NCBI RefSeq assembly: GCF_003814875.1
Contig: NZ_RKQF01000001.1
Span: 11,222,001-11,286,000, forward strand
Source of the DNA: Streptomyces sp. Ag109_O5-1
Lineage (GTDB): Bacteria > Actinomycetota > Actinomycetes > Streptomycetales > Streptomycetaceae
DNA: 64,000 nt
Direction of reading: 5' to 3'
Below the pieces are notes generated by a model. The model was not told where the DNA came from. It saw nothing but the letters and a program-made list of their open reading frames with translations, and ran no database searches. Each line of letters opens with the position of its first letter. The first letter of the stretch is position 1. The position numbers were made by a program, and so were the translations under genes. Below are positions 42,413 to 51,022 of this stretch, piece by piece.

Positions 42413-42829
42413 TCAGCGGGTGCCGTGCAGCAGCCGCGACAGTTCGGCGTCCACGTCGAAGCTGTTGGTCTCGTGGCCGGCCGGCACCAACCCGTAGGTG
42501 CGCTCCAGCCATTGCGCGACTGCGGAGAGCTGCGCAGTGAGCCTTGCGACCCCGGACGGGGAGGACAGGACGAGATTCAGCTCGGCATCGTCCCCCGATC
42601 CCGTCGGCCAGATCCGCACATCTCCCTGCCCGCTCGGCCGAGAGAGGCCTTGCGCGATCAGGTCGCGGGCCATGACCCATTGCACCGAATAGTCGGTGTC
42701 GGGATGGAAGACGAAGCGCACGGCAAACGGATCATGCGCTTCGTACACCAGACGGGTCGGCACCACGAATCGCTCGCCGGGCGCGCCCGCGAGCCCCATG
42801 TACAGCACCTGATCTGAGTAGCTTGTCAT
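42413..42829 (-). CDS. SsgA-like sporulation/cell division regulator (SALP)
   Basis: A 138-residue member of the SsgA-like protein family, found only in sporulating actinomycetes, where members control cell division and spore maturation. YEAHDPFAVRFVFHPDTDYSVQWVMARDLIAQGL and the GDVRIWP strand are the family core, followed by VLSSPSGVARL. The GHETNSFDVDAELSRLL end is typical. This gene is strong evidence that the host is Streptomyces or a close relative. Which SALP subgroup it belongs to I cannot tell. It precedes the small ORF and marR on the same strand. Confidence 0.92.
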   Translation of the reverse strand: MTSYSDQVLYMGLAGAPGERFVVPTRLVYEAHDPFAVRFVFHPDTDYSVQWVMARDLIAQGLSRPSGQGDVRIWPTGSGDDAELNLVLSSPSGVARLTAQLSAVAQWLERTYGLVPAGHETNSFDVDAELSRLLHGTR

Positions 42830-42916
42830 GGCTCACTTTGCTCCTCGGAAGGCTTGGCAGCCGGTTGCACCACTGCATCGGTGCGGCGGCGCGCAGATCG
42901 GACCTGTCTCGGCGGG

Positions 42917-43312
42917 TCAGTTGAAGATGCCGCTGTCGAAAACCAGGACGCCGCCGGTCGCGACGTCCCAGGAACCGTGGTCCCACCGGTAGAACAGACG
43001 CCCGTCGTAGCGGTACTGCTCGCCGCGGTCGTTGCAGTACCAGTCGACGCCGGTCCGGTGCCAGCTGCGGTGACCGTCCCAGCGACTTTCCCGACGGTCG
43101 TCACTACGGCCGTAGCCGGAATGGCTGCGGATGTCGGCGTTGCCGTTGCCGTATCGGGTCGTGCTCCCAGGGTGGGAGGCTACGGCCGCACCGCGATCAA
43201 CCGTCGGGCCCGATGCGGCCGAGGCGGTGCCGCCGACTGCCAGGAGGGCGCCCGCCACGGTGGTGAGCATGGCGACCGCGGTGGCGGCGCGCCGTCCGAG
43301 GGCATGACTCAT
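42917..43312 (-). CDS. Small secreted protein
   Basis: A 131-residue exported protein. The signal peptide is RRAATAVAMLTTVAGALLAVGGTASA, then a polar stretch rich in His, Arg, Ser and Gly, and a C-terminal region with YCNDRGEQYRYDGRLFYRWDHGSW, aromatic and Asp/Arg-rich. I know no named domain. The ATG at 43312 sits 7 bases after GGAG; an ATG at 43318 is too close to that site. A hairpin-like palindrome lies upstream at 43374-43387. It is divergent from the FUSC gene. Confidence 0.8.
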   Translation of the reverse strand: MSHALGRRAATAVAMLTTVAGALLAVGGTASAASGPTVDRGAAVASHPGSTTRYGNGNADIRSHSGYGRSDDRRESRWDGHRSWHRTGVDWYCNDRGEQYRYDGRLFYRWDHGSWDVATGGVLVFDSGIFN

Positions 43313-43373
43313 GATCATTCTCCTTGGTCTGCTGCGGAGCCGATGGATGGGGACTCCGGTTTCGAATCTATTC

Positions 43374-43464
43374 GTTGATGCATCAACTAAATCCAAGGCA
43401 ACTTCAACTGCATGTGAAGGGTCAAGCGAATGTGGGGGTCCTCACTACGGTTGATGTGTCAACC
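43374..43464. promoter_or_regulatory. Two TTGATG-type palindromes between secreted-protein and FUSC genes
   Basis: GTTGATGCATCAAC at 43374-43387 is a perfect 14-base palindrome, and GGTTGATGTGTCAACC at 43449-43464 has perfect 6-base arms. Both share GTTGAT/TCAAC half-sites and lie in a locally AT-rich gap, 62 bases apart. They look like sites for a MarR-type dimer that could control both divergent genes. Confidence 0.6.
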
Positions 43465-43567
43465 ATCTCGCGCCGACGTGACCCTCGTGGAGGTCGACAC
43501 GAAGCACCCTCGGGCTGTGAGGCATGCCATGCCCGCAAAAGGGATAAAGCGTGCCAGCATCGAGGTC

Positions 43568-44728
43568 ATGCAAGATTCAACGATCCGGCCGATGCGCGGT
43601 CTGGTGAGTGCGGCGGAAGCAGTGGGCGCCCGCCCGGCCGGCCGCGCCGACACCGGTCGGGCAAGCTACGCGGCACACGGCGCGAAGAGTCTGATCGCGG
43701 CGCTGCTCGCCTGGGGGGTCGTGGCTCCGTGGTCCCCCCGGGGGGACGTCCGTATCTAGCGGTGGCCGCGGCGCTGATCATGGTCAACGCTCCCACGGTG
43801 TACCGCTCCGTGACAAAGGCCGTACAAAACGTGGTTGCCAGGTTGGGCGGGGCTGACTCTCGCCCTCGTGACCGCCTGGCTGATGGGATCGACCGCGGGC
43901 AGCGTTGCAGCCATTGCCGTGATCGCGGTGGTGGTCGGGCCTCGCCGCGCCGTGGACGATCGCCTTCAGGCCGCCTCGACCACTGTCATCGCCTTGGCCG
44001 CCACGACAGCAGCACCGGTGGGCGGTCTGTTGATTCCCGCGGTCCAGACGCTGACGGGTGCGGTGGTGGGCATCGTGATGAACGCCCTGGTCCTGCCCCC
44101 GCTCTACCTCGATGATTCCGACTCCGCGGTGTACGACCTCGCCCGTGCGATGGGGACACTGCTGCGCGAGATGGGCACCGGACTGACCGAGCGCCAACCG
44201 GCGGCCAGGGCGCACACCTGGCTGCACCAGGCACGCGATCTTGAGAAGGACCTGGTGGACGCGGAGGAACAGGTACGGCAGGCGGACGAGAGCCCGCGTT
44301 GGAACCCCCGGTGCACCGCACACGCGCGGCGCAAGGACGGCACCTACGGCGAGGCGTTCAGAACTCTACGCGGAGTGTTTCTCCAGGTACGCGGAATCGC
44401 GCGGACGCTGGCCTGCAACGCGCACGACGACCACACCGATCACCATCTGGGCCAGCAGTTCCTGGACCAGTACGCCGAAGCCTTGAAGCTGGCGGGAACG
44501 GCCGTCGAAGAATTCGCCGAACCGCGCCCGGTGGCCAGTTCATCGGCCACAGCCCCCCGGGAGCGACTGCGCGGGGCGATCGACGCCACCCTGACATGGC
44601 ACGAGACCATGACGGACCTCATCGGCCGAGGCACTCTCACCAAGCCGGGCGCGTGGCACATCTACGGCTCCCTGATGACAGACGTGGAGCGACTGCTGCT
44701 CGACCTGGACCACGCAAACACACCGTGA
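43568..44728 (+). pseudogene. FUSC family (aromatic acid exporter-like) protein, frameshifted
   Basis: The family text is spread over two frames. From ATG 43568 it reads HGAKSLIAALLAWGVVAPWSP in frame A, then continues as GRPYLAVAAALIMVNAPTVY in frame B, and returns to frame A near 43842 as AGLTLALVTAWLMGSTAGSV, then AIAVIAVVVGP through to the stop at 44728. The first break is in a C6G6 tract at 43734-43745, the second near 43838-43850; the two changes cancel. Full-length the protein would be about 386 residues with an N-terminal membrane part and a soluble C-terminal helical part. Either the gene is inactive or the sequence has two errors. Confidence 0.75.
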
Positions 44729-44807
44729 CTTCCGCCGGCTCCATCACCCCCACCGCGTTGCAGCGGCCGGCCGGGCTGCTTCCCGAGCCTCGAGTCCGTC
44801 ACCGTGC

Positions 44808-45125
44808 TCAGGCATGCGCGCGTCGCGCGGCGGTGTCGGTGCCGTCCCACTGGTAGCGATCCGTGCCGGGCAGTCCCAGGAACTGAAGAACGCGTTCGAC
44901 GAATTCGTCCCGCAGTTGGGCGAGGGTCTCCGGCACGTTGTAGTGCGTGGGAACCATGGGATACACGGTGGCCCCCGCCTCCGTGACGGCAACCATGTTG
45001 CGCAGGTGGATGAGGTTCAGCGGGGCTTCCCGCAGGCAGAGGAAGAGTTTGCGCCGCTGCTTCAGCATCACGTCCGCGGCGCGCTCGACGAGGCTCTCCG
45101 AAAGGGTCGGCGTGCAGGAGCCGGC
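44808..45125 (-). pseudogene. UbiX-like flavin prenyltransferase, C-terminal fragment
   Basis: The frame gives SLVERAADVMLKQRRKLFLCLREAPLNLIHLRNMV, then GATVYPMVPTHYNVPETLAQL and FVERVLQFLGL, which is the C-terminal half of the flavin prenyltransferase (UbiX/Pad1) family. The N-terminal FMN-binding region is missing. It joins the YbaK remnant without a break in the frame at about 45125. Confidence 0.8.
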
Positions 45126-45561
45126 TCCCGCCCAGATGTGCGGATGCTCCTCCAGCGCGGCATCGACCAGCGTGCGCACCGGCCGGGGATGGCCCACGGG
45201 CGCCACGCCCCGACTTCCTGGCCTGTCAACGTGAGGACGAACGCGGGATCGGTGCGACGGTTCTTGCCGCGGCCCACCCCCAGGAGGCGGGCCACCCGGT
45301 GGGCTCCGCTGGTCAGGACGGGCAGGGCCCATCGTCGACGGAGAAGACCAGGCTGTTGACGATCGTCCCGACCGTGCAGCCGAGTTGGGCGGGCGTTGCC
45401 GCGGTAGTGGGTACCGGAGCCGGAAGCTCGACCACGCCGTCGGTAATGCGGTGCTCCCGCAGAGCGGCACGCACTCGTCGTACTCTCTCGTGCGCAATGA
45501 CTCCCGATTCGGGGGTGTTGAATCGACGGCGTGCCGGCCGGACGAGACCGTCGTAGGTCAC
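45126..45561 (-). pseudogene. YbaK/EbsC-like aminoacyl-tRNA deacylase, frameshifted
   Basis: From GTG 45561, overlapping the stop of the GNAT gene (GTGA), the frame reads HERVRRVRAALREHRITDGV, then AQLGCTVGTIVNSLVF. It shifts near 45315 to VLTSGAHRVARLLGVGRGKN and again near 45220 to VAPVGHPRPVRTLVDAALEE, then HPHIWAGAG. These are the successive parts of a YbaK-domain protein. About five residues are also missing after HRV. The 3' end runs into a UbiX fragment. Coupling to the GNAT gene suggests it was formerly its partner. Confidence 0.8.
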
Positions 45562-46109
45562 CGGCCCAGGGCTCGCCATTCGGGAGCAAGGACCGCCCAG
45601 AGCTGCTTGTCGTAGCGTACGCCCTGGTACGGCCATGCCTCGCGGCGCACCCCCTCCAGCGTCATGCCCAGTCGCTTGGCCACCGCTGAGCTGCGGTCGT
45701 TGTCGGCCCGGCAGTGCCATTCGGCCCGATGCAGCCCCCGGGACGTGAACGTCCAGTCCAACAACGCGCTGCACGCTTGCGTGACCAGTCCGTGGCCCTC
45801 GGCGGACGGCTCGAGCCAGCAACCGATCTCACACGAGCCGGCAGCCATATCGAAAGCGGTGAACATCACACCGCCGACCAGTACTCCGTCCCGCCAGATG
45901 CCGTACAGACGGGCACCGTCGCCGGCCTGGCGTTCGGCGTACCGCTTCAGCGTGGCCCGCGCCCCGTCCACGTCGTCGGTGACGAACGCGGGCCCGACCC
46001 AGGGACGGATGTGCTCGCGGGCCCGGTCCAGATGGTCGGCGAACTCCTCGGCATGCCAGACCTCCAGCGGACCGAGGCGAACGTCGTCGCGCAGCGACAG
46101 CGAGAACAT
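45558..46109 (-). CDS. GNAT family N-acetyltransferase (RimJ/RimL-like)
   Basis: A 183-residue acetyltransferase. The RimL type fold is visible as LGPLEVWHAEEFADHLDRAR, YGIWRDGVLVGGVMF, CEIGCWLEPSAEGHGLVTQA with the acetyl-CoA loop (EGHGL) and LHRAEWHCRADNDRSSAVAKRLGM. It probably acetylates a protein N-terminus or a small amine. ATG 46109 has GGGAGGG upstream. It is divergent from the TetR gene; the intervening inverted repeat suggests shared control. Its stop overlaps the start of the YbaK remnant. Confidence 0.92.
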   Translation of the reverse strand: MFSLSLRDDVRLGPLEVWHAEEFADHLDRAREHIRPWVGPAFVTDDVDGARATLKRYAERQAGDGARLYGIWRDGVLVGGVMFTAFDMAAGSCEIGCWLEPSAEGHGLVTQACSALLDWTFTSRGLHRAEWHCRADNDRSSAVAKRLGMTLEGVRREAWPYQGVRYDKQLWAVLAPEWRALGR

Positions 46110-46160
46110 GTAACCCTCCCCATTTACATAACAAGTGTTGTGGCAATGTACCGTGGCAGC
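46110..46160. promoter_or_regulatory. GNAT/TetR divergent promoter with inverted repeat
   Basis: This 51-base gap contains ACAAGTGTTGT flanked by TACAT and ATGTA half-like bases (about 46123-46149), an imperfect inverted repeat suitable for a TetR dimer. It overlaps the probable promoters of both genes. Confidence 0.5.
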
Positions 46161-46751
46161 ATGCCACGCACCAAGGGAGATCACGAGGCCCGTCGACGCG
46201 ACGTCTCCGCAGCCGTCTGGCAGGTCATGGCCACCCGCGGCTTCGCCGGCCTGACCCTGCGCGCCGTCGCCGCCGAACTCGGCGCGACCACCGGCCTGCT
46301 CACGCACTACTTCCCCACCAAGCACGCCCTGGTGGAGTACGCCCTCGACCTGCTCGAACAGCGCACCGTCTCCCGCCCCCGCCGCCACACGGGCGAAGGG
46401 ATGGCCGCCCTCAGGGACGCCTTGCTGGACATCCTGCCGCTGACCCCCGAGGCCACCGACAGCAACCGCATCTGGGTCTCCTCCTGGGACACCGCACTCT
46501 CCGACCCCGCCCTGAGTACCGACTACGCCCGCAAGTACGCGAAAAGCCGGGACCGGCTGACCGAGCGGGTGGCCGCAGCCCAGGAGCTCGGCGAACTACC
46601 CGCCGGCAACCCCGCCCAGATCGCGGCCGGGGCTCAGGCCTTCATCCTCGGCCTGGTGGTTCAGGCACTGTTCGACCCGGAGGTGTTCCCGCCCCGTCGG
46701 CAGGTCGAGCTACTGGACGACTACCTGGCTGCCCTGACCGACTCGCACTGA
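46161..46751 (+). CDS. TetR family transcriptional regulator
   Basis: A 196-residue repressor. HTH at about residues 8-55 (HEARRRDVSAAVWQVMATRG, GLTLRAVAAELGATTGLLTHYF), then a C-terminal domain with WDTALSDPALSTDYARKYAKS and LILG-type helices near the end. ATG 46161 starts the family text; ATG 46146 is five codons earlier. It faces the GNAT gene across an inverted repeat and probably represses both. Confidence 0.9.
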   Translation: MPRTKGDHEARRRDVSAAVWQVMATRGFAGLTLRAVAAELGATTGLLTHYFPTKHALVEYALDLLEQRTVSRPRRHTGEGMAALRDALLDILPLTPEATDSNRIWVSSWDTALSDPALSTDYARKYAKSRDRLTERVAAAQELGELPAGNPAQIAAGAQAFILGLVVQALFDPEVFPPRRQVELLDDYLAALTDSH

Positions 46752-46871
46752 TCAACGATGATCACTCGACGCGGGCCGGCGGTCCCCTTTGCGCCCGTAC
46801 GGATCAGCGGCGCCGTCGCAGTGTCCGAGGCTGGCACGACCGGCACGAACACCTGCTGCGACCGCCGGCCG

Positions 46872-47077
46872 GGACCTCGGTCCGGGGTGCCGTCGTCGGC
46901 ACGGTGTCGGCGCATTCCTGCGTCCGAACGGGATCGGTGGAGGCGCTCACCAAGGCAGGCTTCCAAACCGCATTCATGATCGCCATTGCCTCGGCCTTGA
47001 GCGGATTCGCAACGGCCGCCTTTCTGCGACGCAACGGCACACGCCATGCTTCGGCGAGGGCACGGAGGACAGATTGA
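46872..47077 (+). pseudogene. Possible MFS transporter tail
   Basis: One frame reads ALTKAGFQTAFMIAIASALSGF, then ATAAFLRRNG and a basic tail to a TGA at 47075-47077. This looks like the final membrane helix and tail of a DHA2-type transporter. Upstream text is not recognisable. Low confidence, since a single hydrophobic helix can occur by chance. Confidence 0.35.
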
Positions 47078-47298
47078 CATGGGCACCCGTCCTCGCCGTC
47101 GTGCGTCCCGTCGTTGCTGTGCGGGTCACGCAGCCGCCGTAGGCCTGGCACAGGCGGCCGGGCGAGAGCGTACCGGGCTCTGGTCCACTTCGTCCTTCCC
47201 GGCGGCCCGGACCTGGACGTGGTCGGGCGCTGCGCCAGCTTCGTCTAGGGCGTGGAGTCCAACACGGCGGGTGACCTGAGTCTGTCGAGGCGCTTGCA

Positions 47299-48150
47299 TC
47301 AGTCCGGCCCGTCGGCTACGGCGTCGGGCGTGGTCGTCCCCAGCCGTTCGGCGAGGAAGGCGATGATCTCGTCACGGGCGCGCGCGGTCGGGTGACCCTG
47401 CTCGTCGACGAGATGGGCCGTGGTGACGCTGTGGGCGCAGCCGACGACGTCGCGGAAGAAGGGCGGCGGGTCCGTGTTCGCCACTTCGTCCGCGAGCACA
47501 CGGCCGTCGAACGCGTCGCCGAGCAGAGTCCGGTAGGCCGCGAACCGTTGGCCCGTGCACCACCTGTCGTTCTCGAAACGGTAGGCCAGCACCTTGAGGC
47601 CGTCGCGTCGGATGCGCTTGGCCACGCGGGCGGCGTCATCGGCTCCGACCTCCAGGCCTGCCGGGTCGTCGAGGGGAAGTGAGGGATGGTTGACAACGGG
47701 GGCGATGACGGCGGGTTCGAGCGTCATGGTCAGGGCGAAGTTGCCGGTGAAGCACAGCCCGACCGCGCCGACGCCCGGCCCGCCGCACTCCGCGTGCGCC
47801 AGGCGTGCGAGCCCGCGCAGCCACGCCACGACGGGGCTGGTGCCGCCGCCGGCGAACGCACGGAACTCGGCGCTGACGCAGGCACGCCGGACGACGGCTT
47901 GGCCCGCGTCGGTGGTCGGGTAGGCGCCGTCGACGCCGAACAGGGAGGGCAGATACACGCGGAAGCCGGCATCGCGCAGCCAGCGCGCCAGACGCGCGAC
48001 GTCAGGGCTGATCCCCGGCATCTCGGGCAGCAGGACGACGGCCGGCCCCGACCCGGTGACGTGCACGGTCCTGCCGACCGCGTCGATGTCGATGACGCGG
48101 TGCGAGAAGTCGTCCAGGGAGTCGTCGTGTCGCAGGTGCGTGGTTGTCAT
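47299..48150 (-). CDS. Dienelactone hydrolase family protein
   Basis: A 283-residue alpha/beta hydrolase. AVVLLPEMPGISPDVARLAR contains the strand and oxyanion loop, GAVGLCFTGNFAL has the cysteine nucleophile of the dienelactone hydrolase group, and HSVTTAHLVDEQGHPTARAR near the end has the histidine region. Dienelactone hydrolase itself acts in chloroaromatic degradation, but most family members have other, unknown substrates. It is divergent from the GlxA-type regulator with a gap of 94 bases, so regulation by it is likely. Confidence 0.9.
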   Translation of the reverse strand: MTTTHLRHDDSLDDFSHRVIDIDAVGRTVHVTGSGPAVVLLPEMPGISPDVARLARWLRDAGFRVYLPSLFGVDGAYPTTDAGQAVVRRACVSAEFRAFAGGGTSPVVAWLRGLARLAHAECGGPGVGAVGLCFTGNFALTMTLEPAVIAPVVNHPSLPLDDPAGLEVGADDAARVAKRIRRDGLKVLAYRFENDRWCTGQRFAAYRTLLGDAFDGRVLADEVANTDPPPFFRDVVGCAHSVTTAHLVDEQGHPTARARDEIIAFLAERLGTTTPDAVADGPD

Positions 48151-48244
48151 GCGGGGCAGCGTGGCAGGAGACTGCCTTCCTCAGAAACGGCGGCATCGCC
48201 AGATACTGCGGCGAAATCGCCACCCGCTCGTGCCGGGGGGACAC

Positions 48245-49264
48245 GTGAGTTCACTGCGACTGGGAGTGCTGGCCTACCCCGGGTGTTTCGGCTCGGAGGT
48301 GTTCGGAGTCCCGGACCTTCTGGTGATGGCCCGTCACGTCGCTGCGGCGCAGGGGGTGGCACGACCCTCGTACGAAGCGTCCGTGGTTTCGCCCAGGCGG
48401 CGGGTGATCATGTCCGGTGGTCTGACGGTCGGCGTCTCGGCCATGCGCCCGTTGGACGTGCTGGTCGTGCCGGGCTTCGCGCTCACGCCCGCGCTCGATC
48501 TAGACGCGGCACTGGCGGACCTGCGGCCCGAGGTGGCGGCCATTCGCTCGCAGGCAGTCTCCGGAGGCGCCGTCGTGTCGATCTGCGTCGGCGCCTTCCT
48601 CGCTGCCGAGGCCGGACTGCTCGACGGGCGCGAGGCGACGACCTCCTGGTTGTTCGCGGATCGCCTCGCCCGCCGGTACCCCGACGTGAAGGTGTGTCCG
48701 GAGCGCCTGGTCGTCACCGACCGCGGGGTGACGACCACGGCCGCCTTCAGTGCCATGTACGACTTCGCACTCCAGCTCATCCGCGAGCAGGACGGCCCCG
48801 GCGTCGCCCGAAGCACCGCGCGTGTGGCGCTCGTCGACGACGCCCGTACCACCCAGGCCCCGTACGTCGACCCGGCGCTGCTGCCCGTCGCAGGCAGCGA
48901 GTTCTCCCGTGGTGTGAAGCGGTGGCTCGACCGGAATCTGGGGTCCCGCTACGACCTCTCCACCCTCGCCGCGGCGTTTCACGTGAGCACGCGGACGATG
49001 CTCCGTCGCTTCGGCGAGGAGGCGGGCCAGAGCCCCCTCGCGTACGTGCAGTCCGCTCGGGTCCGCCGGGCCCGGCATCTGCTGGAGACGACCGACAGAA
49101 CGGTCGCACGCATCGCGGCCGACCTCGGGTACACCGACGCGAGCACGTTCAGCGCCGTCTTCGCCCGGCACACGGGCCGACGACCGCGGGACTATCGCGC
49201 CATGTTCCGTCGCGCGCCCACAGAGCCGGTCGGCGACATCCCGCACGAGCCCGGCACCCGCTGA
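48245..49264 (+). CDS. GlxA family AraC-type regulator (DJ-1/PfpI plus HTH)
   Basis: A 339-residue regulator. Residues about 5-190 are a DJ-1/PfpI-like domain (PLDVLVVPGFALTP, GAVVSICVGAFLAAEAGLLDG with the nucleophile-position cysteine in SICVGAF, RRYPDVKV), and about 230-325 an AraC HTH pair (STLAAAFHVSTRTMLRRFGE, ARHLLETTDRTVARIAADLG, DASTFSAVFARHTGRRPRDY). GTG 48245 has GGGGGGA upstream. It faces the dienelactone hydrolase gene and probably regulates it. The ligand is unknown. Confidence 0.92.
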   Translation: MSSLRLGVLAYPGCFGSEVFGVPDLLVMARHVAAAQGVARPSYEASVVSPRRRVIMSGGLTVGVSAMRPLDVLVVPGFALTPALDLDAALADLRPEVAAIRSQAVSGGAVVSICVGAFLAAEAGLLDGREATTSWLFADRLARRYPDVKVCPERLVVTDRGVTTTAAFSAMYDFALQLIREQDGPGVARSTARVALVDDARTTQAPYVDPALLPVAGSEFSRGVKRWLDRNLGSRYDLSTLAAAFHVSTRTMLRRFGEEAGQSPLAYVQSARVRRARHLLETTDRTVARIAADLGYTDASTFSAVFARHTGRRPRDYRAMFRRAPTEPVGDIPHEPGTR

Positions 49265-49318
49265 CGACCCCGGAGTCCTGGCTCTGTCCCCAGGTGAAAA
49301 GCTACCTGCGGGTTGCTT

Positions 49319-49714
49319 TCAGGGCTTCGTGACCATGGTCTTCTCGGGCCGGCGGGGCACGGCATTGGCCTTGTCGAGATGCCCGTACACCGTTGACCGC
49401 GGCACCCCGAGCAGATCCGCGATCTGCTGCACCGTCTTCTCCCGAGCGTCGTACAGCTGCTGGGCAAGGGTCGCCTGGTCCTCGGTCAACTTCGGCCGGC
49501 GGCCGCCGACCCGGCCGCGGCCGCGCGCGGCGGCCGGCCCGTCCATCGCCCGGCCCTCCAGGGTGGCGGTGTCGATGCCCTGCTCGATCACATGCGGAAC
49601 GAACCCGCGCTCCCCGCAACTCGGCGCCGAGGGTGACCAGGTGGAGGACGGACGGGAGAGCCGGCCGAGCCGGGTGATCTCCAGGGTGTTGCCGGGCCGC
49701 AGTAGCTGCAGCAC
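49319..49714 (-). pseudogene. Serine recombinase, internally deleted
   Basis: The frame reads MLQLLRPGNTLEITRLGRLS, then an out-of-frame stretch, HVIEQGIDTATLEGRAM, and GRGRVGGRRPKLTEDQATLA, followed by LYDAREKTVQQIADLLGVPR and STVYGHLDK. It therefore keeps part of the resolvase catalytic domain and the complete C-terminal HTH, but the N-terminal serine and the middle helix (with about 25 residues after GRAM) are missing. Inactive. Confidence 0.8.
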
Positions 49715-50007
49715 GAGGTCGAGCTTAGGGCGGGATGCCTACGCGCCCCTCGCGGTGTCGACAGACTTTCGTTTCCCGACACCGAACATCGGCCTGTCGC
49801 AAGACCAGGCCAGCCGGACAGGCGGTCAGCGGTTGTTGCGATAAGCAGCCATCTATCAGGCGGAGTGGCGAAAGGTGACCGGACGTCACAGAGGGCTACT
49901 TGTCGCTTCACGGCAGCTTCGGGAGTACAGGGCCACGACTGGCTCGCGGCGCATGAACCTGGCTCCACTCTTCAGGTCTCTTCGAATCGATCACCTAAGC
50001 TGGCGCG
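49715..50007. other. Intergenic, nothing recognised
   Basis: About 290 bases between the recombinase remnant and the methyltransferase gene. I see no gene or strong structure. Confidence 0.4.
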
Positions 50008-50859
50008 GTGACTGATGAGCAGGAGCGGGTGCAGCCGTCGGGAGTGTGGGCCACGGCGGTGGGGGTGGCCAGGGTGCGGGCGCTGGAGAGTGAGCGGGAG
50101 AACGCGCTGTTCCGCGACCCACTGGCACAGGCCTTCGCCACCGCCGGCGGCCTGTGGCCCTCCTCGCCGCCGCTGCCCGATGACGAGGCCGCGCGCCGCC
50201 GACGGCTGGCCGTGTCGTTCTCCATCGTCATCAGGACGAAGTTCCTCGACGACCTGTTGCAGCAGGCCTCCGCGTCCGGGGTCCGGCAGGTCGTGCTGCT
50301 CGGCGCCGGTATGGACAGCCGGGCCTTCCGGATGGACTGGCCCGAGGGCACCCGGCTGTTCGAGGTTGACACCGCCGCGCCACTGGACTTCAAGGCTTCG
50401 GTGCTGCGCCAGGAGCGGGCCGTCGCACGCTGCGAGCGGATCACCGTCGCGGTGGATCTGCGTGAGGACTGGCCAGGCGCGCTGGCCGCCGCAGGGCACG
50501 ACCCGGCGGTGCCGACGGTGTGGATCGCCGAAGGACTGCTGATCTATCTGCCCGAGGACGCGGTGGAGCTGCTGCTGGCCCGGATCAGCGCGCAGTCGGC
50601 GGCAGGCAGTTGGATGGGGCTGACGTTGGGCTCGCGCGGCGTGATCGAGCGCTTCGGTGCGGACGCGGTGCCGGGATCGGCGGCGTCCATGTGGGTCTCG
50701 GAGATGCCCGACGACCCGGTGGGCTGGCTGGCCGGGCACGGCTGGGAGGCCGAAAGTCACACCCTGCGCGAGCGCGCTGCCGCCTACGGCCGCCCGATCA
50801 GCACCCCGCCGCAGCGCGACGAGCGGCCCGGCGGACTGATCTCGGCGGTCCGCCGGTAG
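50008..50859 (+). CDS. SAM-dependent methyltransferase (leucine carboxyl methyltransferase-like)
   Basis: A 283-residue protein of the PPM/LCM-type methyltransferase family common in actinomycetes. RVRALESERENALFRDPLAQ, then RTKFLDDLLQQA, VLLGAGMDSRAFRMDWPEGT (SAM site), LFEVDTAAPLDFKASVL, TVWIAEGLLIYLPEDAVELL and the GWLAGHGWEAESHTLRE end are characteristic. Members methylate carboxyl groups or small metabolites; the substrate here is unknown. The GTG start at 50008 precedes TDEQERVQPSGVWATAVGVA, the usual N-terminus. It is a single gene. Confidence 0.92.
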   Translation: MTDEQERVQPSGVWATAVGVARVRALESERENALFRDPLAQAFATAGGLWPSSPPLPDDEAARRRRLAVSFSIVIRTKFLDDLLQQASASGVRQVVLLGAGMDSRAFRMDWPEGTRLFEVDTAAPLDFKASVLRQERAVARCERITVAVDLREDWPGALAAAGHDPAVPTVWIAEGLLIYLPEDAVELLLARISAQSAAGSWMGLTLGSRGVIERFGADAVPGSAASMWVSEMPDDPVGWLAGHGWEAESHTLRERAAAYGRPISTPPQRDERPGGLISAVRR

Positions 50860-51022
50860 AGCACCACGCGGTTCCCTGGGTGATCGATTCCAAGAGGGGC
50901 CTGATGACTGGACCAGGTTCATCCACGGTCAGTCAGCCATGCGCGCACTGACCGCCCACAACCACTGAAGTTCGCCCGAAAACCGCCCGGCTGGATGGCG
51001 GCGTGGTCGACAGTCCATCGCC

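Noticed and set aside
46752..47298. Several open frames of 60-120 codons in this gap
   Set aside because: Only one short hydrophobic tail resembles a known family; the rest is composition-driven.
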